Origin: Panax quinquefolius
Lineage: Eukaryota; Streptophyta; Magnoliopsida; Apiales; Araliaceae
Assembly: GCA_020205615.1 (NCBI GenBank)
Contig: CM035156.1
Coordinates: 21,293,128 to 21,357,127 of the forward strand
Length of the DNA: 64,000 nt
Direction of reading: 5' to 3'
Both the position numbers and the translations under genes were made by a program. Below the pieces are notes generated by a model that saw only the letters and a program-made list of their open reading frames with translations, made no database searches and had not been told where the DNA came from. Shown one piece after another: positions 1-9,912 of the stretch; the stretch's first letter is position 1; each line of letters starts with the position of its first letter.

Positions 1-935
1 CTTCTGAGCATTCTTGAATTTTACTCTACAAAGAAGTATCATGTTGACAATTTGGACGTTATTAGTTTCTGGATAAATTAATTCGTGAACTTGTTTTATT
101 GAATTCTTATATCATTTTCATCATCCTCGTGTTTATATTTTTGAAAGTCATTTGTGGCCTCAGAAGGTATAGATGGACTTGGTATGATTATGACCGTGGA
201 TTATTCGGTATAATCATGGTAGTAATATTACAAATGATGTGATAAAAGTCCTCATTGTTGCCCGTAGTGCATTGATGGACCAGTTGTTGGCATGATCTTG
301 ACCATTAATGAATACACGAATATCCTCGGCCGTAGTGCATGGATAATTTGTGGTCGTGACCACAATGAATATCCTTGGTAGTAGTGCGGGGATGATGTGG
401 ATTATTTATTCAAATTTGAGTCTCAAATGATAAAATGATGAAAAACTTTTTAAATCATAAAAGATAGTAGATTTTATTCTCTACTGACTCTTTTAATGGA
501 TTGCTTATTCATTGTAGTTAAACTTGTTGTCTATTATTGTATTTTATCGGTTTAACATTGTTGAAGGCTAATGATGATTTATCCTGCATTATCTCGGTCA
601 TAATATTTCTTCTTTGGACTAGTTGAGCTCACCGCTTTTCTTCTATTCTCTTCGTAAAAATGAAAACGTAGCGGGACTAGTCGGGGAACGGAGTGATGGT
701 CCAGAGGATAGCATTAGTAGTCCTCACTATTCTATGAAATAGCGTGTTAATAAATGTATTGAGGACTTATTTTGAGTGTGAATATTGACTAGATGACAAT
801 ATTTGTATTAAAACTCACAGCATATGTTTTGTCGTATTTTACACGACTGTTGTATAATTAGTTTGTATTTGTATTCAATACCATGTATCTGGCGACCCAA
901 GATGGGTGTTGTATACCTATTTTGGGGGCGTCACA
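1..935 (+). mobile_element. 3' part of the 5' LTR of chromovirus element A
   Basis: This stretch matches 8345-9273 almost base for base, apart from small indels, and ends in the same GGGGGCGTCACA terminus. It is followed at once by a primer binding site and a gag leader, so it is the right part of a 5' LTR whose start lies before the window. It carries the hairpin array with the GTAGTG loop (about 250-400) and a stem near the 3' end that are shared with the other copies. Confidence 0.85.
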
Positions 936-937
936 GT

Positions 938-949
938 TGGTATCAAAGC
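938..949 (+). other. Primer binding site of element A (initiator Met tRNA type)
   Basis: The sequence TGGTATCAAAGC starts two bases after the LTR end and differs by one base from TGGTATCAGAGC, the usual complement of the 3' end of plant initiator Met tRNA. This fixes the element's plus orientation. Confidence 0.75.
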
Positions 950-1123
950 TTCAGGATATGATCCCTGGCTGAGATGTGAGACAAGAACTAGGAGGTGAGA
1001 GACGGGGAATTCCTTCGCTAGTATGACCTACCTAAGTTTATTTGGTATTTAATTGGTCAATTCGTAGTATAGGGATAATATGTGATATGTTAATTAACCC
1101 TTGTTTTGTGGCAGTATTTGAAA

Positions 1124-2340
1124 ATGACATCTGAGAATGTTGAGAACATCAATGGAGCACAGGAGACCGTTGAGTCTCCACAGATCAATAACCAGGACAA
1201 TGTGCATCAGGAAGGCGATAATCCTCATGCAAATAACAACACTGACCAAATGATGAACAACAGAATGTTCCGAGGCTTCATGCAATTCATGCAACATCAG
1301 GCGAGAGTGGCTCCTGTCCAAAATGCAGGTGGAAACACTGGTAACTCTCGGACGGTCACCGCCAAACAGTTCAAGGAGCTGGGACCACCGGAGTTTTTTG
1401 GAGAGCCAAAACCACTTAAGGCGGAGACGTGGATAAAGCAAATCAACAAGATATTTGTTGTCTTAGGTTGCTCCGAGGAGCAAAAGGTTCCCTTTGCCAC
1501 CTTCATGTTGCGGGCAGAGGCAGATTACTGGTGAAAATCTGTAAAGCGTACTCAACCTGCCGCACTGAAGATGACTTGGGAAAAGTTCCGAGAATTGTTC
1601 AACGACAAGTACTTTCCCGAAAGTATTCGTCACATGAAAGAGGTAAAATTCATCAAGTTGGAGCAAAATAACATGACTGTGTCGCAGTACGAAGCCAAGT
1701 TCGCTGAGTTGTCCCGGTTTGCGTCCCATTTGGTTGATAATGAGGAGAGAATAACGCAAATGTTTCTAAGAGGTTTGAAACCCGAGATACGTCAATATTT
1801 TATCTCTCATAAACAGTGTTTGTATTCAGATGTTGTTAATAGGGCTCAGTTATTGGAGCGTGATAATGAGTCAACCCAACCAAAAGATAGCAGCCAACAA
1901 AATGATAATACTAGTGAGAGCAGTCATCGAAGCGGTGACAACAAGCGTAGAGGAAATCAATAGGCCAGAAATGGTAACCACTTCAGTGGTAATCAGGGCC
2001 AAAACAATAAGAATGGACATTTCAAGAAAAGGAGATTCAACAATGATGGAAAGACGTCAGCACCAGCACCCGTTGTTAAGGAAGGAGAACGACCACCTAT
2101 CATATGTTTCAAATACGGAGGGGAGGGACATATCAGTCCAAATCGCGATGTCAGTCAAAGCATGTTATAATTGTGGAAGAGAAGGTCACCTAGCCCGATT
2201 TTGTCATTCACCGAAGACAAGTTCAGCTAGGATGGAGGCACCAAAGGCCGTCCCAGAAAAGTCAAAACCGGTAGTGCAAGGGAGAGCGTTTTTTGTGACT
2301 TCTCAAAAAGCGAGTAACCCGAATGAATTTAGCACGGGTT
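1124..2340 (+). pseudogene. Gag of chromovirus element A, broken
   Basis: The reading frame opens at MTSENVENING (an in-frame ATG also exists at 1106). It continues through a typical Ty3/gypsy capsid region: a YW pair, then a stop where related Gags have a second tryptophan (TGG to TGA near 1532), then TWEKFRELF and the FLRGLKPEIR motif near 1760. A shift of frame near 1960 leads to a zinc knuckle, CYNCGREGHLARFC (CX2CX4HX4C), at about 2164-2205. A second, degenerate knuckle precedes it. The product would have packaged element RNA; with a nonsense codon and at least one frameshift it is not expressed as one protein. The family B gag start at 12,600 (MAAENVNR) supports the start at 1124. Confidence 0.8.
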
Positions 2341-2725
2341 AGTTAATTATAAATTCTTGCGAAGTCTATACCTTATAAGATACCGGTTCTACCCATTATT
2401 TTATCTCTCTTGCTTGCGTTCAACATTTAAATTTGACTCCTAAGAAGTTAGATTTTGACTTATTGGTTGAAACTTCGTTAGGAGAAACCTTCCTTACCTC
2501 CACTGTTTATTAATCTTGTTTGATTCAAATCGACACTTTCACGTACCTGTCGATCTTATCTCTTTGAAAATACTTGCCTTTGATGTGATTTTAGAAATCG
2601 ATTGGTTAACTACTCATCACGATTTTTGTAAGGTTGTTAGCTTTCATATTCCTAACCAACCTGTTATGCGATTTCAAGCAACTAAACCACTAAAGTCAAT
2701 CATTGTCATATCAAGCCATACGTAA
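2341..2725 (+). pseudogene. Retropepsin-like protease remnant of element A
   Basis: The aspartic protease active-site motif DTGST lies at 2379-2393, followed by HYFIS, as in plant Ty3/gypsy proteases. A stop codon directly precedes it (TTA TAA GAT). The later conserved stretch FDVILEIDWL is seen in another frame at about 2580-2612. Stops and frame changes show that it is dead. It lies directly downstream of gag, as expected for gag-pol. Confidence 0.7.
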
Positions 2726-3608
2726 AAAGCCCCGATCCTTTCGTTGTTGACTTCCTTGTATGGAATGTACCGAAGCCAGACTTTCTGTAGGCGACGTCGT
2801 GAATGACGATGGCAAGTTGATAGGTATCAATGTGATGTGCTATCCAAGTTTTGGATGAGGGTCACAGTTTTGAATGATATTTCTATCGTTAATAAATTTT
2901 CTGACGTATTCTTGAAGACTTCTTGGCCTACCCCAGAGCGTGAAATTGAATTTTGTACTGACCCCAGTACAAAACCCCATTTCTAAAACCCTTAAATATT
3001 TCTTCAACTAAAATGAGCATAACATGCGCCAAAGATGTTGGCTCGAGCTGTTGAAGATTACGATCGTACCATTCAATATCATCGTGGAAAAATGAACGTG
3101 GTAGCTGACGTGTTGAGTAGAAGATCGTATGCATTTACGAGTGTGACGTTGTTAACACAAAACCCATTTTATATAACTTATAAATGATGAAGATAGAGTT
3201 AAAGACTCTAAGGACCCACATGGTGATATCAAATATACGAGTAGAATCGACTTTAATCGATAAAGTTAAAGCCGTGCAAGCTACATACTCAGAGCTGATG
3301 AATGTGAAGAAGAAGGTTCAAGAGGGCGTTATTCTAGAAATAAGAATCGATGAAAAGAGGAAATCTCAACCCTCGATTTTATTGGCCCATTTGAAATCCT
3401 TGATCGAGTAGGAACTGTGGCCTATAGACTCGTTTTACCTCCAAATATGTTGCGTGTTCATAACGTTTATCACGTATCGATGTTACGTAAATATGTGGAC
3501 GACCCGAACCACATTATTGATTTAGAACCATACGAGATAGCGGATAATTCAATGTATGAAGATGTACCTGTTAAAATCCTGGAATATATTCTACGCTTAA
3601 AGGTTATA
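2726..3608 (+). pseudogene. Collapsed pol of element A: RT start, RNase H end and integrase C-terminus
   Basis: Short pieces appear in pol order but most of pol is missing. TPEREIEF at about 2932-2955 is the entry to reverse transcriptase. IQYHRGKMNVVADVLSRR at about 3076-3129 is the end of RNase H. From 3184 on come integrase C-terminal pieces, including [15 protein letters not shown] at about 3450-3495. The catalytic part of RT and the integrase core (over 2 kb in an intact element) are deleted. The coding remnant breaks at 3608, where a reversed solo LTR is inserted, and continues at 6305. Confidence 0.75.
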
Positions 3609-6304
3609 TGTGATGCCCCCAAAATAGGTATACATCACCCATTCTGAGTTGTCAATACATGGTACAGAAACAACTACAACTTTATTATTACAATAGTAAA
3701 AATGCGGAGTTTAAATACAAATATTATCTTCTGCATAATATCTATACTCAAAGAAATCCTCATCACATTTATTGATACATTATTTTACAAAAATGGTGAG
3801 GACTACTAAACAACTCTCTCTAACCTTCATTCCATACCCCGACTGTACTCGCTTATATTCTCGCCTCCCCGAGAAAAATGGAACAAAAAGGAAAAGGGTG
3901 AGCTCAACTAGCTCAAAGAAAGAATATTATGACTAAGATAATATACAACAAATTACCGTTAGTCTTCAACAGGAAAAAAATCTAATAGAATACAATAGAC
4001 AACAAATTTTAAATCAATATTCGCAATGGAAATAATAATTCATTAGAAGAGTTAAGTAGAGAATGCAAACTACTATCTTCTATGTATGAATTTAAAAGTT
4101 CACCGCTCTATCTTTTATCCCCGTAACATCAATCAATATACATCTCGAATCAAATATTCATCTTTGCACTACTGTGCCAAAGATATTCATTAGTTGGTCA
4201 TGTTCATTTAAACACTGCTCATCTTTGCACTACGCCCAAAGATATTCTTCAGAATCATTCATCTTTGCTACTGGGCCAAAGATATTCCATAATATCATCA
4301 TTTAAGACCAAGATGATGAAAAATATTTTTAAAGAACCGAATCCAAAGAAACAAAATGACAAGGATTAAGGATTAAGGATTCTTACTTTGTTTTATTCAC
4401 GCCCAAAAAAATACCTCAAAAATAATCGCAGTGGTGTAAAATTCAAGAATGATCAAAACACGGATACAATCAAAGCTAGTATCCGAATAGATATTTTGGA
4501 TAAAAAGAAGAAATTTTATTTTTCTATGAATAGTTCCAGATATCGTGAATAGTCTTGAGATACGTGAATAAGAATCTCACACCAAAAGATAGAAATTCCA
4601 CAAAAAACATCTTCACGCTTTCATGAATAATAAGACTGTGAATAGTAACTCGTGAATAAGTAACTCATGAATAAGAACTCGTGTGAATAGTAACTCAACA
4701 TGAAAAAATTTTAATTTGATAAAAAGTTTCAACCAATATTTCAAAGATAATGATATTGAAGAAATAATATCATTTGAGAAGAAAATAACATCCCTTACCT
4801 CGAAAGATTAAGACTTCTTACAAATTTGGAATACCGGGTATAAGGTCTTTGAAGGAAACTTGCAGACCGCCTAACAATACTCAAAGTATACTCAAAATAC
4901 TCACAAGAATACGCCGATAATATAGAGAGAGAAAACTTTAGTTTCGGTGTGATTTTCAATTCTAACCTAAGACCCTATTTATAGGAAAATCTTTAGAACA
5001 CCAAAGCGAAAAATTTAATATAATAATATTATATATATTACAAATTCTCTACACACCTAGAACCATCTGAATTCAGCAACTTTCATGTGTTTAATGAGGC
5101 TAACCAAACATAAAAAACGTTTTTATAATTAAAATATTTTAAACTTCCAAAAATCAATTATTTGAAGCTTCGAACTTAAATAATTCATAATAAATAGCCC
5201 TTTCATCAGAAAATTGAATCTCGCAATTTTTATAGGAAATTCAATTCTCTACAACTTTGCAGAAGAAAGTTTTTCCAAATTCCAAATAGAAATTGACCGA
5301 AATCCACAAACCAAGCGATTTTACAAGCTATAATCAAATTTCGATCAATAAATGGGGTCCACCGACATGTTTAACATGTTTTAAACATTTATTGCAACAA
5401 AAATACTCTTCCTCCTCAGATATACTCCATATCCCACATTCGTTGTAAAAATATCACCATTATTATATTATTAACATATAATAATATATTTAAATGAATT
5501 ATTTTATCGTAAAAAAGATAAAATATCAATTTTCAACAATTGTCACAATAAAAATTTTCTCCATCTATATCCACATAAAATCAATATTTTTCTCATCATA
5601 TGAATCAATAATTAATTATTCACAAATAATATTATCAATCACAATATTGACAACCGCGCGTTCCTGTGAAAGAGGGGCTTTCCATAAGAATTTCTTCTTC
5701 TTGGCGCGTAATTAGGTGACCAAACCTCTCCTTAGATGTAACTTTCTAGACATTGCCAATAATGTTATCTAATAATATTATTCGGATAATATGAATTATT
5801 GCTTCGATAATGAAAAATAATCGTGTAATGACAATTATCAAACAACAAAGAATATAAAATATCAACGCAAAGAATTATTAACTCAATAAAATATCTTTGA
5901 TAAGAATTATTCAGTAACCATTATTGAGTAGTGCCTTTCTTCGTAAGAATCAACAATTGGTGCAATACCGGTAATAACTATCAGTTTTTTAACCATCGGG
6001 TATTTTAACAAGATAATTGTGAATAACTACTACTGTAGTTATTTTTAAACAACTTATATTTGTCGCTTTCTTCATCCAATCGCTTTTCGTTATGGGACCC
6101 ACATTGTGGTCATGCTTGTCAGCATTTAATATTCCCACCAAACTAATATTCCCCGACAACAATGAATATTTTATAACCACTTGCTTATTTTGAAATATTT
6201 ATGATATTACCCCTAACTATCCACATTAATCACATCAACCCTTACTATTTCAAAATAATAAATAGAAAAATTAAATTTCATTAATAATAAGTTGGGGTCT
6301 TACA
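3609..6304 (-). mobile_element. Solo LTR of family B, reversed, inside element A
   Basis: The 2,696-bp segment is the reverse complement of the LTR at 9913-12413. It begins TGTGATGCCCCC and ends GGGGTCTTACA, so in its own sense it runs TGTAAGACCCC...TCACA. The flanks carry a perfect 5-bp duplication, TTATA, at 3604-3608 and 6305-6309. Joining the flanks restores the integrase C-terminal sequence (compare 9745-9770). No internal sequence remains, so it is a solo LTR left by LTR-LTR recombination. A TATA box on the minus strand is at 4976-4983. Three perfect 7-bp stems (ATCTTTG/CAAAGAT) lie at 4160-4283. Confidence 0.93.
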
Positions 6305-6406
6305 TTATACCTCAAGAGATAGGATCGTGAAGTGTCCTCATCTCGTTTCTAAGATACCAGTGTCGTGACGTAAATTTCGAGGGCAAAATTTTATAAGGAG
6401 GGAGAT
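6305..6406 (+). other. 3' end of element A internal region with polypurine tract
   Basis: After the second copy of the TTATA duplication the integrase tail resumes. The purine run AAGGAGGGAGA at 6395-6405 lies immediately before the LTR start TGTGAGACCCC and is the primer for plus-strand synthesis. The same arrangement occurs at 9900-9912. Confidence 0.75.
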
Positions 6407-9273
6407 TGTGAGACCCCAAATTTTACTTAATAAAGATTTAATTTTCTCGAATATTTTTTTTTTGAATATTATGGTGTGAATTTGAGATAAAGTTATAGTT
6501 GTGGGTAGTATTTATAAATTTTGCAAAGTATTGAAGTTGTTATATTATATTCGATTGGTCGGGGAATATTCTTTATGTCGGGGAATATTCGTATGACGGC
6601 ACAATCATTAGTGGACCCACAACGGAATTATTATCAGATTGAGAAAACGACAAAAGTATTTTATTGAAAATAACTACGGAAGTTTTACCGTTGATCTTTG
6701 TTGAACTACTCGGTAGTAAAGTACAATAATACGCGTGGTCGTTGCGTAGTAGACACCAGATTGATTATTGAATGCTTACGTGAGAAATCACTTTCGCTTA
6801 TACTCAATTATTGCTATAGTAATTGCGCATCATATCTCTCATATTATTGATTCGATTATTATCGATTATCATCTGTATTATATGTTATATTATTAAATCA
6901 ATAATTGAGATGACAAAGTTGTTCATATTATTAAATTGCAATATTTATAATGTCTGAAGTTCCACAAGAGAGGTTTGGTCACCTAATTGCGCGCCAATAG
7001 GGAGAAATCCTTATTGAAAGCCCCTCTTTCCGAGAACAATCTGGTTGCTAAATATTGTGAGTTATAATATTAATGATGAATAAGTTCATGTTGATTAAAG
7101 ATGAATTTGATAATTTCATTGTGTTGGGATTATTTGTGTTAGTAGAAATCGACATCTATTCTGATGATAATTGATGTCTAGAGGTTATATTGTTCAATCG
7201 GGTATTCGGGACACTTTTTGTGTCAGAGTACTATTCACGAGTTACTATTTATGAGTTACTATTCATGAGTTACTATTCACGAGTTACTATTCACGAATTA
7301 CTATTCATGAGTTATTATTCACAAGTTACTATTCACCCGAACAATATATTTCTTTTCGGTCCAAATTATTTTTGGGTACAATATTATTCCATGAGGAGTT
7401 GTGTGCTAATTTTTCAGACCGTTGGTTGAATTTATATTAGTAAATCAATATGGATCGTTGGTTTAAAGTTTTAATAGTGAATCGGTATGGATCATTTGGT
7501 TTAAAGTTTTAATAGTGAATCGGTATGACCGCCGCTTTAAGTTTTAATCTGACCGTCCGCTTAAAAAGTAAATCAATCTAGACCGCTCAGAATTAGTTAC
7601 TATTCAATCCATTCTTCTATAAATAAGCTCATTCCTTCATTATTTCTTACTTAATTAACCTCAAACTCTCTAGAGAAATTATAGAGAGAAAGAAGAAGAG
7701 TTTTCTTCTACTTCACTACTTCTACATTCAGCTTTCTTTTACTAGTAGTGGGTGTTATTCTTTCTTATTCATGAAGAGAACTTCATTATTCCATTCTTTA
7801 TTATTCTCATTGGAATAACCCGTATCTACGCCATACCCTATACTTGGTGAAATCCTTCCATTATTCCATTCTTTATTATTCTGGTTGAATAACTTGTATA
7901 CGCCAGATACCCTATACATAACTTCGTATCTGCCAGACACCCTATATACTTGGTGAAATCCTCTCATTATTCCATTCTATATTATTATGTTGAATAACTT
8001 TGTTTATCTGCAATCTGCGCATACGTGGTGAAATTCTTCTATTATTCAGCTTTAATATCCCGCTTGCGGCAAATTTCTCCTGACCTTGTTCCATTATTTA
8101 TTATTCTGCATTTATTATTCTGTTGGAATATCCTGTCTGTGCATTTACGCCGGACCTGGTTCCATATTTATTATTCTGTTGGAATAACCTGCATGTGTTA
8201 TCTATCACATGCCTGGTGATTTCTTTTGTTATTCCATTATTTATTATACTCAGTTGGTTAAAGTTTTAACTTCTATACTCCATGAAATTAGTGGAATATC
8301 CTTGATATTTGCGCTTCATCCAGTATCTTTTCATGGAAATATTTTTCTGAGCATTCTTGAATTTTTACTCTACAAAGAAGTATCATGTTGACAATTTGGA
8401 CGTTATTAGTTTCTGGATAAATTAATTCGTGAACTTATTTTATTGAATTCTTATATCATTGTCATCATCCTCGTGTTTATATTTTTAAAAGTCATCTGTG
8501 GCCTGTAGTGCATAAATGGACTTGGTATGATTATGACCAGGATTATTCGGTATAATCATGACCGTAATGTTACAAATGATATGATAAAAGTCCTCATTGG
8601 CCCGTAGTGCATTGATGGACAGTTGTTGGCATGCTTATGACCATTAATGAATACACGAATATCCTTGGCCCGTAGTGCATGGATAATTTGTGGCCGTGAC
8701 CCTAATGAATATCCTTGGCCGTAGTGCAGGGATGATGTAGATTATTTATTAAGCTGAGTCTCAGCGATAAAAGTGATGAAAAACTTTTTCAATCATAAAA
8801 GATAGTAGATTTTATTCTCTACTTGACTCTTTTAATGGATTACTTATTCATTGCAGCTTAAACTTGTTGTCTATCAGATTTTATCATTTTAACTTTGTTG
8901 AAGGCTAATGATGATTTATCCTCAGATTATCTTAGTCATAATATTTCTTCTTTGGGCTAGTTGAGCTCACCTTTCTTTCACTGTTCTCTTCAGAAAATGA
9001 GAACGTAGCAGGGACTAGTCGGGGAACGGAGTGATGGTCCAGAGGATAGCATTAGTAGTCCCCACTATTCTATAAAATAGTGTGATAATAAATGTATTGA
9101 GGACTTATTTTGAGTGTGGATATTGTCTAGATGACAATATTTGTATTAAAACTCACAGCATATGTTTTGTCGTATTTTACACGACTGTTGTATAATTAGT
9201 TTGTATTTGTATTCAGTACCATGTATCTGGCCTCCCAAGATTGGTGATGTATACCTATTTTGGGGGCTTCACA
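6407..9273 (+). mobile_element. 3' LTR of chromovirus element A
   Basis: The 2,867-bp LTR starts TGTGAGACCCC after a polypurine tract and ends TTCACA. It is related to 1-935 over its right part and to the solo LTR at 24,891. The U3 region holds tandem copies of a GAGTTACTATTCAC motif (about 7220-7335). A TATA box (TATAAATA) is at 7618-7625, with an AG-rich leader downstream. The transcribed part carries hairpins with a shared loop at 8594-8733 and stems near the 3' end (9120-9140 and 9169-9185). Confidence 0.9.
7618..7625 (+). promoter_or_regulatory. LTR promoter TATA box (element A)
   Basis: TATAAATA is followed about 30 bases later by a pyrimidine-rich start region. The same box in the same context is found at 25631-25638 and 11138-11145, and on the minus strand at 4976-4983, so it is conserved across four LTR copies. 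Confidence 0.6.
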
Positions 9274-9912
9274 GAAAGTGTCGTTCTCTAGTATGCTGGG
9301 ACGAGGTGGGAGAAGCAATGTTGTTGGGACCAGAATTACGCATGACTACAGAAAAGATTCAAATGATCCAGCAACGTATAAAGACCTCACAAGATCGACC
9401 AAAGAGTTATGATGATCTTCATCGAAAGGACGTGGAGTTTAATATCGAGATCATGTCTTCATACGTATTGCTCCATGGAAGGGAGTTACAAGGTTTGGGA
9501 AGAGAGGAAAGCTCAATCCACGATTTGTTGGTCCATTTGAGATTCTTGACCGAATAAGAAATGTGGCCTATAGACTCGCATTACCTCCAAGTATGTCTCA
9601 TGTTCATAATGTTTTTCACATATCTATACTTCGTAAATATGTGAAAGACCCAAACCACATTATTGCGTTAGAACCAGACGAGATAGCCGAAGATTTAACG
9701 TACGAGGAGGTACCTGTAAAGATATTGGATAGGAAAGAGCATATCCTACGAACAAAAGTTATACCATAAGTCAAATTTTTGTGGAGGAACCATGCTATTG
9801 AGAAAATGACTTGGGAGTTGGAATCGGAAATGAAAGCGAGGTACCCTCACCTTTTCGAAACACCAGGTACGTACGTCAATTTCAAGGACGAAATTTCATA
9901 AAGAGGGGAGGT
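9274..9912 (+). pseudogene. 3' end of family B pol: integrase C-terminus and chromodomain-like tail
   Basis: The frame reads CRSLVCWDEVGEAMLLGPEL (9277-9336), the start of the plant Ty3/gypsy integrase C-terminal region. It then shifts and continues with AYRLALPPSMSHVHNVFHIS at about 9566-9625, RKYVKDPNHII, and ILDRKEHILRTKVIP up to 9768. After a stop a chromodomain-like tail follows (MTWELESEMKARYPHLF, about 9806-9856), which is typical of Tekay/Del chromoviruses. A polypurine tract at 9900-9912 leads into the LTR. The left part of this B element is not present here; element A adjoins its broken end directly. Confidence 0.8.
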
